Shown here piece by piece: positions 6,743-13,180 of a DNA stretch of 13,403 nt. Below the pieces are notes generated by a model. That model was not told where the DNA came from, did no database searches, and saw only the letters and a program-made list of their open reading frames with translations. Source of the DNA: an uncultured Roseiflexaceae bacterium. Its GTDB lineage: Bacteria; Chloroflexota; Chloroflexia; Chloroflexales; Roseiflexaceae. The stretch is taken from the NCBI GenBank assembly GCA_937988885.1, contig CALKHR010000059.1:1-13403 (forward strand), written 5' to 3'. Within the stretch, counting starts at the first letter, position 1, and each line of letters begins with the position of its first letter. Made by a program: the position numbers and the translations under genes.

Positions 6743-6877
6743 TCGCCTGTGTTTGATCATGCCCTCCAGATGCGCAGAATGACATCCAATGCTTGCTGAA
6801 TATACTATTGCATCATAGTGCAGACTGTGTAGGACAGCCTTAGTTCGCTACAGTTTGTTCAGGAAACTAGGTCGATC

Positions 6878-9070
6878 ATGAGCTCATCTGTTGAAGTGCA
6901 AACCAGTGCGCTGCCCGCCTCTCTATCGCTCAATGGAACCTGGCAGTTGTTACCAACCGATATCTTCCGCCAGGGCTTCTACCCGCTCGATGACGAAAGT
7001 TGGTTGGAACAGGAACTGCCCGCGCATTGGCAGCAACATCCCCTCCTTGCGGAGTATGCGGGTAAACTCGTTTACCGTAAACGATTCAGCCTGCCGTCCG
7101 CCAACCTGCCCGCAGACCCGCGCACGCGCGTGTGGCTCCGCTTCAACGGTGTGTTCTACTGGCTGCAACCCTACTTCAACGGGATCGATCTGGGGCGGCG
7201 CGAGGGCTACTTTATGCCTCACGAGTTCGAGGTCACGCGCTGGGTGGCCGAGGACAACACGCTCCTGGTTGAGGTCGAGTGCCCCGACGAGAACAATAAG
7301 CTCGCCAAGCGCATGATCACTGGTGTGTTCTCGCACTGGGATTGCCTGGACCCCGCCACGAATCCTGGCGGAATTTGGCTGCCGATCGAGTTGATCACCA
7401 CTGGCCCGCAACGTATCGGCGATGTGCTGCTGCACACCGAGCAGATCAGCGATGCGAGCGCCACTATCCGCTATCGCGTCGGGATCAACTCGGCGGAGGC
7501 GGCTGCGGTGGTGTTGCGCTGGACGTTCTCGCCCAAGAACTTCGCTGGCGAGGTGCAGGTGATCGAGCAGCGCCAAATGGTGCAGGCTGGCGATCAAGAG
7601 CTCGACGCGACCCTGCGCATTCGCGACCCGCACCTGTGGTGGACGCACGACCTCGGCGACCCGAACTGCTATACCGTCACGCTGGAGGTGCTGAGCGACG
7701 ATCAAGTCTCCGATCAGCGCAGCGTGACGTTCGGCATCCGGCGCTTCGAGATGCGTAACTGGATCGCGTACCTGAACGGTGTGCGCTTCCTGATCAAGGG
7801 CAACAACTACGGCCCTGGCGATACGCGCCTCGCCACGATGACCCGTGAGCGCTACGAGCGCGACCTGCAACTGGCTCGCGAAGCCCATATGAACCTGCTG
7901 CGCGTGCACGCCCACGTCGATCACCCGCAACTCTACGAGGCGGCCAACCTGGCGGGTGTGCTGCTCTGGCAGGATTTCCCGTTGCAGTGGCTGTACAGCC
8001 GCGAGGTGCTTGAACCAGCCCGCCAACAGGTGCGCCAAATGGCACGGCAGCTGTACAATCACCCCGCTGTGGTGATCTGGTGCATGCACAACGAGCCGCT
8101 GTACGTCACCGATACATCGGTCTATAATCCGCTGATGCAGTTGCGCGTCTACGCCTCGGTGCTGCTGCGCAGTTGGAACCGCGATGTGCTCGATAATCAA
8201 CTCAAGCGCGACATCGCCGCGCAAGATCCCACCCGTCCTATTGTGCGCGCTTCGGGCGAATTTTATATTCCGCTGCTGAACAAAGGCACCGACAGCCACT
8301 TCTACATGGGCTGGTACACGCGCGTGTTTGGGCCGCTCAGCGCTTGGGAGAAGCTTGCGCAGCGCTTCCCCGCCAACATTCGCTTTGTGAGCGAGTTCGG
8401 CGCGCAGAGCTTCCCGAATCGCGAGAGCTGCCTGAAGTTTATGCCGAGTGACCCGCAGCAGGTCGATTGGGAGGCGATGCGGTTGCGCCACCAGTTTCAG
8501 CCCAGCATCCTCGAATCGAGCTTGCCGTGGCGCGAGGTGCACGATCTCGATGAGTTGATCCTGCTCACTCAGAGCTACCAGATCGCAATCAACCGCTTCT
8601 ACATCGATCGGTTGCGCTACTATAAGTATCGGCCAACTGGCGGGATCGTGCCGTTTATGTTCCACGATCCGAACCCGGCGATCAGCTTCTCGATCATCGA
8701 TTATTGGCGCGAGCCGAAGCGTTCGTACGAGGCGATGAAGTTGGCGTTCAGCCCGCAGTACGTGTTCCTGTTGCTCTCGCAGGAGCATCACCCGCTGGGC
8801 AAGCCGATCGATCTGCCGATCTACGCTGTCAACGATGAGCACCGCGAAGTGCCAGTTCAGGTGACGGCACGCCTGGTTGGTCCCGACGAGCGTGAACTTG
8901 CCACTACCTCCCGTTCGCTCACGCTGGCCGCCGATTGTATGGCGCAGGTTGTCGATCACCTGCGCCTCACGCCCGATCAACCAGGCACGTACCATGTGCA
9001 CCTGGCTCTGCGCGAAGGTTCCACGCTGTTGCTCGAAAATGAATATGCAATCGTGGTGGACGCCACGTAG
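6878..9070 (+). CDS. Glycoside hydrolase family 2 enzyme (beta-mannosidase/beta-galactosidase type)
   Basis: A 730-residue retaining exo-glycosidase of family GH2. Domains in order: sugar-binding jelly roll (about 15-170; LNGTWQL near the start and FNGVFYWLQPYFNG), immunoglobulin-like domain (about 175-290), TIM barrel from about 300 (NGVRFLIKGNNYGPGD) to about 625, and a C-terminal beta domain (about 635-728). The acid/base is Glu406 in WCMHNEP and the nucleophile Glu506 in FVSEFGAQSF; both are intact. The SEFGxQS motif and VLLWQDFPLQW resemble beta-mannosidases and related exo-enzymes more than LacZ, but the substrate is open. No signal peptide, so it probably acts on imported oligosaccharides or glycosides. 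The ribosome site is weak (AGGA, 13 bases upstream). It is followed after about 110 bases by an amidohydrolase. Confidence 0.9.
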   Translation: MSSSVEVQTSALPASLSLNGTWQLLPTDIFRQGFYPLDDESWLEQELPAHWQQHPLLAEYAGKLVYRKRFSLPSANLPADPRTRVWLRFNGVFYWLQPYFNGIDLGRREGYFMPHEFEVTRWVAEDNTLLVEVECPDENNKLAKRMITGVFSHWDCLDPATNPGGIWLPIELITTGPQRIGDVLLHTEQISDASATIRYRVGINSAEAAAVVLRWTFSPKNFAGEVQVIEQRQMVQAGDQELDATLRIRDPHLWWTHDLGDPNCYTVTLEVLSDDQVSDQRSVTFGIRRFEMRNWIAYLNGVRFLIKGNNYGPGDTRLATMTRERYERDLQLAREAHMNLLRVHAHVDHPQLYEAANLAGVLLWQDFPLQWLYSREVLEPARQQVRQMARQLYNHPAVVIWCMHNEPLYVTDTSVYNPLMQLRVYASVLLRSWNRDVLDNQLKRDIAAQDPTRPIVRASGEFYIPLLNKGTDSHFYMGWYTRVFGPLSAWEKLAQRFPANIRFVSEFGAQSFPNRESCLKFMPSDPQQVDWEAMRLRHQFQPSILESSLPWREVHDLDELILLTQSYQIAINRFYIDRLRYYKYRPTGGIVPFMFHDPNPAISFSIIDYWREPKRSYEAMKLAFSPQYVFLLLSQEHHPLGKPIDLPIYAVNDEHREVPVQVTARLVGPDERELATTSRSLTLAADCMAQVVDHLRLTPDQPGTYHVHLALREGSTLLLENEYAIVVDAT

Positions 9071-9102
9071 CTCTTTGGCTACCTCGCCGCCTCCATATTC
9101 TC

Positions 9103-9120
9103 GCGCCAGACGTTTGGCGC
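9103..9120 (+). terminator. GC-rich hairpin between the GH2 and M20 genes
   Basis: GCGCCAG (9103-9109) pairs with TTGGCGC (9114-9120), including one G-T pair, around a four-base loop. It starts 33 bases after the GH2 stop. No T-run follows, so it may be an mRNA-end or processing structure rather than an efficient terminator. Confidence 0.35.
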
Positions 9121-9169
9121 ATCACAGCTCAACGAGTTGCAATCGAGATGCAAAGGATTGCACTGAATA

Positions 9170-9174
9170 GGGAG
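9170..9174 (+). promoter_or_regulatory. Shine-Dalgarno sequence deciding the M20 start
   Basis: GGGAG is only two bases from the ATG at 9177 but eight from the in-frame ATG at 9183, so 9183 is the likelier start. Confidence 0.5.
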
Positions 9175-9182
9175 AAATGCAC

Positions 9183-10373
9183 ATGCTCGACAAAGCCAAG
9201 GCCCTGTCGGAGGAGTTGATTCGTCTCCGACGAGACATTCACCGCCATCCCGAATTGGCATTCAAGGAAGTGCGTACAGCGGCACTGGTGGCCGACACCC
9301 TGCGCGAAATTGGTGGTATCTCGGTGCGCACTGGTGTTGGCGTCACAGGTGTGGTTGGCGAACTCGGCAACGACGACGGTCCAACCATTGCCATTCGCGC
9401 CGATATGGATGCGTTGCCCATCCTGGAGGCCAACGATACCGACTATGTCTCGGAGGTCCCGGGCAATATGCACGCCTGCGGCCACGATAGCCACACCGCT
9501 ATGCTGCTCGGCGTCGCGCATCTGTTGAAGCAGGAGTTCGCCACCGGCCAGTTGAAGGGCAAGGTGCGCTTCCTCTTCCAGCCCGCCGAGGAGGACATTG
9601 GCGATCAGGAGATGAGCGGTGCGCCGCTGATGATCCGCGATGGCGCGCTCGAAGGTGTGGATGCGGTGATCGCTTTGCATGTCGATTCGATGCAACCGGT
9701 CGGTGAGATCACCATTCGCCAAGGGCGCAGCTCGGCGGCGGTCGATACCTTCCGCGCTTGGATCACGGGCACTGGTGGCCACGGCGCCTATCCTCACGAG
9801 GGCACCGACCCGCTCTGGATGCTCGGTCCGGTGATGACGGGTTTGTACGGCATCGTATCGCGGCGCATCGATCCGCTTCAGCCCGCTGTGATGAGCTTGG
9901 GCGAAGTGCGTGGTGGCTCGGCCTCGAACGTGATCCCCGCCGAAGTTTTTTTGCAGGGCACGTTGCGCAGTTTTGACCCGGGCGTGCGCGATCAGTTGCT
10001 GGCCGAGGTGGAACGGGCGCTCTCCGTCGTGCGGGTGTACGGCGGCGATTACCGCTTGGAGATCGAGCACGGCTACCCGGCGGGCCGCAACCACCCCGAG
10101 GTGAGTGAGTGGATCGAAAAGGTTGCGACTGACTTCTTGGGCCCACAGGGCATCGACAAGACCCGCGCTGGCATGGGTGCCGAGGACTTCGCTTATATGA
10201 CCGAGCTGGTGCCGGGCGCGATGTTCAACTTGGGTGCGGCCATCGGCGATAAAGAGCGCGCCCATCACACACCTGTGTTCGATATCGACGAGCGAGCGCT
10301 GCCGATCGGCGCAGCCATCCTGGCCGAGACGACTCGTCGCTTCCTGACAGGCGAATTTAAGCTCAACAAGTAG
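9183..10373 (+). CDS. M20-family metallo-amidohydrolase (M20D, N-acyl amino acid hydrolase type)
   Basis: A 396-residue enzyme of peptidase family M20, subfamily D (hippurate, IAA-amino acid and N-acyl-amino acid amidohydrolases). It opens with the typical HRHPELAFKEVRTA (20-33). The di-metal centre is intact: Cys99 and His101 in HACGHDSH, Glu136/Glu137 in QPAEE, His166 in LHVD and His361/His362 near the end in AHHTP. The lid/dimerisation domain occupies about 180-295 and includes GGHGAYPHEG. The conserved ASNVIP motif is at 247-252. Length is normal for the family. It should hydrolyse an amide bond of an N-acylated amino acid or similar compound in the cytoplasm; the exact acyl group is not predictable. 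It may share a transcript with the GH2 gene, about 110 bases upstream. Confidence 0.92.
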   Translation: MLDKAKALSEELIRLRRDIHRHPELAFKEVRTAALVADTLREIGGISVRTGVGVTGVVGELGNDDGPTIAIRADMDALPILEANDTDYVSEVPGNMHACGHDSHTAMLLGVAHLLKQEFATGQLKGKVRFLFQPAEEDIGDQEMSGAPLMIRDGALEGVDAVIALHVDSMQPVGEITIRQGRSSAAVDTFRAWITGTGGHGAYPHEGTDPLWMLGPVMTGLYGIVSRRIDPLQPAVMSLGEVRGGSASNVIPAEVFLQGTLRSFDPGVRDQLLAEVERALSVVRVYGGDYRLEIEHGYPAGRNHPEVSEWIEKVATDFLGPQGIDKTRAGMGAEDFAYMTELVPGAMFNLGAAIGDKERAHHTPVFDIDERALPIGAAILAETTRRFLTGEFKLNK

Positions 10374-10517
10374 TTTAGAATACTGTTGCGCCTCGTGTGG
10401 GGCGATTGACCCACGTGTGCTGTTACCCGAAGCCAAGCCGATAGCCGCCAGCATCCCCATATTGGCGGCGATCTGGCCCATTAAGAAAGGAGTGTATACG
10501 TCGAGCGGTCGTACTGG

Positions 10518-10530
10518 TTGGTCAGACCAA
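10518..10530. promoter_or_regulatory. Palindrome TTGGTCAGACCAA, possible GntR/FadR-type operator
   Basis: A perfect 6-bp inverted repeat around one A. Its core TGGTCnGACCA matches the consensus half-sites known for FadR-subfamily GntR repressors. It lies 149 bases before the cyclase start and about 145 after the M20 stop. No GntR gene is in the window, so any repressor is encoded elsewhere. Confidence 0.4.
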
Positions 10531-10665
10531 TGATTGCAGCATCATCCGTCTCTAGTCGCTGTTCAATGTAGATCATTCGTGCTACGATAGTGTGTACACC
10601 GTCATTCTGCACTATAAAGAACAGCGAGGCATCAACGATGATGCTGGTTAGGTGGCATCATCGCC

Positions 10666-10674
10666 AAAGGAGGG
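10666..10674 (+). promoter_or_regulatory. Shine-Dalgarno sequence deciding the cyclase start
   Basis: AAAGGAGGG lies just before the GTG at 10679, with about 5 bases after its AGGAGG core. It rules against the in-frame GTG at 10652, which would place this site inside the gene. Confidence 0.7.
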
Positions 10675-10678
10675 TTGC

Positions 10679-11437
10679 GTGACTGGGCTGCCAACAGGCA
10701 ACGTTACTTTCTTCTTCACCGATATTGAGGGCAGCACCAGGTTGTGGGAACGGTACGCTCAGGAGATGTCCAAAGCGCTCGCTCGCCACGATGCTCTGGT
10801 GCGCGATAGCATTGCTGCTCATGGTGGCTTCGTGTTTCGCACGGGTGGTGATGCTTTCTGCGCGGCTTTTCAGAGTGCGACAGATGCCCTTGCCGCGGCT
10901 CTCGACATCCAACATTTATTAACAGCTGAACCCTGGCACAAAACAGGTTTACCACCCGGCGAAGTGATTCGTGTTCGCATCGCTATACACACCTGCGAGA
11001 TCGAGCCGCACAACGGTGATTACGGTGGCCCGCCGCTCAATCGAATCGCCCGCCTGCTCGCCGTTGGGCACGGAGGCCAAACCCTCCTTTCATCGACTAC
11101 CGCAGCACAACTCGCTGATCAGCTACCCATTCATGTTGCGCTTCGTGATCTCGGCGAGCATCGCCTGCGAGATCTGGTGCAGCCCGAGCATATCTTCCAA
11201 GTCGATATCGTCGGCCTTGCCACCAGTTTCCCGCCGCTCCGTTTAGAACGTAACCAACCAACTATGCCAAACGTCATATCTGTTGAAGAACCTGTAGAAG
11301 TCGCTGAACAAGGATGGCACCAACTCAAAATGCCCGGCCTACCGCAGATCGATTACGATGCTGTGTTAGAGCGGGATCGCCAACTTCTTCAGCGCCGCAG
11401 TCGTAAGAAACGGCCAGATACCGAAGGCTTCTTCTAA
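10679..11437 (+). CDS. Stand-alone class III adenylate/guanylate cyclase
   Basis: A 252-residue protein; starting at GTG 10679 gives the typical opening PTGNVTFFFTDIEGSTRLWE. The cyclase homology domain spans about 8-178. Metal-binding Asp15 (FTDIEGS) and Asp58 (TGGDAF) are present. In GDYGGPPLNRIARL, Asp114 sits at the purine-recognition position and Asn121 and Arg125 at the transition-state positions. The purine-contacting Lys of FKTxGD motifs appears as Arg54. It should therefore be active, most likely making cAMP from ATP; substrate choice is inferred. In many relatives the domain ends in FPPLR and runs into a LuxR-type ATPase; here FPPLR (184-188) is followed by a distinct, basic 64-residue tail (QRRSRKKRPDTEGFF end). 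No transmembrane helix. It is followed after 83 bases by a STAS gene. Confidence 0.9.
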   Translation: MTGLPTGNVTFFFTDIEGSTRLWERYAQEMSKALARHDALVRDSIAAHGGFVFRTGGDAFCAAFQSATDALAAALDIQHLLTAEPWHKTGLPPGEVIRVRIAIHTCEIEPHNGDYGGPPLNRIARLLAVGHGGQTLLSSTTAAQLADQLPIHVALRDLGEHRLRDLVQPEHIFQVDIVGLATSFPPLRLERNQPTMPNVISVEEPVEVAEQGWHQLKMPGLPQIDYDAVLERDRQLLQRRSRKKRPDTEGFF

Positions 11438-11508
11438 CAGGTAGCAACGGCATACTGGTCGCCGTAGACACGTATTGGCTATTCGGGATTCATTGAACTA
11501 ATGCTTGT

Positions 11509-11514
11509 GGAGGA
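11509..11514 (+). promoter_or_regulatory. Shine-Dalgarno sequence of the STAS gene
   Basis: GGAGGA lies six bases before the ATG at 11521, an optimal arrangement indicating strong translation of the STAS protein compared with the poorly led phosphatase gene downstream. Confidence 0.65.
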
Positions 11515-11520
11515 AGCTTT

Positions 11521-11871
11521 ATGGATATTAGCATTCGACAACTACAACGCGTAGATGTGATATCATTGTCGGGACGTCTCGATGCCTCCAGCTCGCCCGA
11601 ACTCAAACGCGAAATCGATGCGTTGCTCGACAAAGGCCGCGCTCGGCTTGTGCTCGACCTGACCAATCTTGAGACGCTCTCTAGTGCTGGTCTGCGCGTG
11701 ATCGCCGATGCTCGCAAGCGGGCACGAGCTTTTAAGCTCACCGACCTGGAAGGCGGCGATGTACGCATCGCTGGGCCATCAAAATATATCCGCGAAGTGC
11801 TCGACCTGACAGGGTTCAGCACCATGCTTCAGATCTACGATGATACGCTCAGTGCAGTCGGCTCGTTTTAG
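11521..11871 (+). CDS. STAS-domain anti-anti-sigma factor (SpoIIAA/RsbV type)
   Basis: A 116-residue single STAS domain. The order of elements fits the family: VDVISLSGRLDASSSPELK (11-29), LVLDLTNLETLSSAGLRVI (43-61), a helix with Arg/Lys (ARKRARAF) and a final helix IREVLDLTGFSTMLQIYD. Ser54/Ser55 occupy the position phosphorylated in SpoIIAA and RsbV (usual DSSGL; here LSSAGL). In known systems the unphosphorylated form captures an anti-sigma kinase and releases sigma; phosphorylation turns it off and a PP2C phosphatase turns it on again. The phosphatase gene starts 17 bases after this stop, so they almost certainly form an operon. No kinase gene is in the window. The family assignment is firm; the partner is inferred. 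Confidence 0.92.
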   Translation: MDISIRQLQRVDVISLSGRLDASSSPELKREIDALLDKGRARLVLDLTNLETLSSAGLRVIADARKRARAFKLTDLEGGDVRIAGPSKYIREVLDLTGFSTMLQIYDDTLSAVGSF

Positions 11872-11887
11872 TTGAAATTATGGTGTT

Positions 11888-13153
11888 GTGACAGCACATA
11901 ATTACCAACTACGCGAAATGTGGCTTAGCCAGGTGCCGTTGTTCGCCTCGCTCCCCGAGCAGGAACTTCGTCACCTGGCTACGCTGCTTCGTCCGATAGC
12001 GCTGCGCGCCAATACGACACTGTTTAGAGAGGGAGAATACGGCGATCGCTTTTACCTGATCACGGAAGGCGAAGTTGAAGTCGTCAAAGCCCTCAATACC
12101 CTCGAAGAGCGCTTGATCGCCGTTCGTGTGCCGGGCGAATATGTCGGCGAGATGAGCCTGTTTTTGCAGAACGGCGTGCGCGCCGCCACAGTGCGCGCCC
12201 GACGCGACTCGCAACTGCTCGAAATGACGCGCGCGGACTTCGACGCGCTGTTGCTGCGCCAACCGCACCTCGCCTACGAACTCGTCCGTGTGCTCAGCGC
12301 TCGTCTGCGCGAATCCGACGACGCGATGATCCGCGACTTGCAGGCCAAGAACGAACTGCTCACCAAAGCGTATCGCGATCTACAAGCCGCGCACGCTCAG
12401 CTGCTCGAAAAGGAGCGGCTCGAACGTGAGCTACAGGTCGCTCGCTCCATCCAAGAGAGCATCCTCCCCCGTAGTATCCCGCAACTCGACGATTTCGATG
12501 TGGCCGCGTACAGCTTACCAGCGCGGATTGTGGGTGGTGATAGCTACGATATCTTCTCGGTCGGCGAAGGTCGGGTCGGCCTTGTGATCGCCGATGCCTG
12601 CGATAAGGGCGTGCCAGCCGCGATCTTTATGGCGCTCACCCGCAGCCTGATTCGGGCGGAGGCCAGCCGCGCCGTCTCGCCCAGCGAAGCGCTGCAAAAC
12701 GTGAACCGCCACCTGCTCGACATGAACGAGACAGGGATGTTTGTCACTGCTATCTACGGTATCCTCGATCTCACCGCGCTCACCTTCCGCTACGCACGGG
12801 CGGGCCACACCCTGCCAATGTTCATCAGCCGAGAGGGGCTTGCTTCGATGGCACCTCGCACCGTCGGCCAACCGCTCGGCCTGTGGCCGCAAGCTATATT
12901 CGACGAACATGAGCTCACCCTGCCGCCTGGTTTCAGCGTATTGCTCTATACCGACGGCATCAGCGAGGCCAGCAACGAACACGGCGAGCTGTTCGGTATC
13001 GAGCGCCTGTGCGATGTGTTCATTTCGCGCCCTATCGATAGCGCCCAATACCTGTGCGACACAGTGGTGCAAACGGTCAACTCTTTCTGCGGTAACGCGC
13101 CGCAATCCGACGATATGACCCTGTTGGCCCTGCATGCCCGCGTGGTGGAGTGA
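11888..13153 (+). CDS. Cyclic-nucleotide-binding domain fused to SpoIIE/RsbU-type PP2C phosphatase
   Basis: A 421-residue cytoplasmic protein in three parts. Residues about 15-135 form a cyclic-nucleotide-binding domain (FREGEYGDRFYLITEGEVEVV, then PGEYVGEMSLF). The cassette GEMSL...VRAATV keeps Glu88 and Arg98, the equivalents of the cAMP-contacting residues of CRP. A coiled coil at about 143-190 (LQAKNELLTKAYRDLQAAHA to ELQVARSIQESILP) leads to a PP2C_SIG phosphatase domain (about 195-418). All metal-binding acids are visible: Asp218 (GGDSYD), Asp236 (ADACDKG), Asp356 (YTDGISEA) and Asp408/Asp409 (SDDMT). The start is GTG 11888, with no clear ribosome site, probably relying on coupling to the STAS gene 16 bases upstream; an ATG at 11918 would trim ten residues. 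It likely dephosphorylates the STAS protein when its nucleotide domain is occupied. Its stop lies within an octamer repeat. Confidence 0.92.
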   Translation: MTAHNYQLREMWLSQVPLFASLPEQELRHLATLLRPIALRANTTLFREGEYGDRFYLITEGEVEVVKALNTLEERLIAVRVPGEYVGEMSLFLQNGVRAATVRARRDSQLLEMTRADFDALLLRQPHLAYELVRVLSARLRESDDAMIRDLQAKNELLTKAYRDLQAAHAQLLEKERLERELQVARSIQESILPRSIPQLDDFDVAAYSLPARIVGGDSYDIFSVGEGRVGLVIADACDKGVPAAIFMALTRSLIRAEASRAVSPSEALQNVNRHLLDMNETGMFVTAIYGILDLTALTFRYARAGHTLPMFISREGLASMAPRTVGQPLGLWPQAIFDEHELTLPPGFSVLLYTDGISEASNEHGELFGIERLCDVFISRPIDSAQYLCDTVVQTVNSFCGNAPQSDDMTLLALHARVVE

Positions 13154-13174
13154 CTTGGTGACTCGGTGACCGGG
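13151..13174. repeat. Octamer tandem repeat TGAC(T/C)(T/C/G)GG x3 overlapping a stop codon
   Basis: Three head-to-tail octamers, TGACTTGG, TGACTCGG and TGACCGGG, begin exactly at the TGA stop of the phosphatase gene and are followed by TGATAC. They are the inverse complement of the octamers at 5884-5899. Confidence 0.6.
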
Positions 13175-13180
13175 TGATAC

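Larger units (their letters stand above)
10374..10678. other. Intergenic region upstream of the cyclase gene
   Basis: About 305 bases. It holds a small GC-rich hairpin (10389-10394/10399-10404) soon after the M20 stop, the palindrome at 10518-10530, and possible but weak -10 boxes (TACGAT at 10583, TATAAA at 10613). One + frame is open to 10530 but lacks a ribosome site. Confidence 0.5.

Noticed and set aside
6950..9001. Very long minus-strand open frame (683 codons) opposite the GH2 gene
   Set aside because: It is the antisense shadow of a gene with full catalytic motifs; its translation is rich in His, Arg and Val without domain character.
9129..10481. Minus-strand frame of 450 codons whose first residues (MGQIAANMGMLAAIG) look protein-like
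   Set aside because: It runs antisense through the whole M20 gene, lacks a good ribosome site and turns into low-quality His/Arg-rich sequence.
10396..10530. + strand frame reading IAASIPILAAIWPIKK before the cyclase
   Set aside because: Hydrophobic and open, but only about 45 codons from a GTG without a ribosome site; it could be a gene remnant but cannot be supported.
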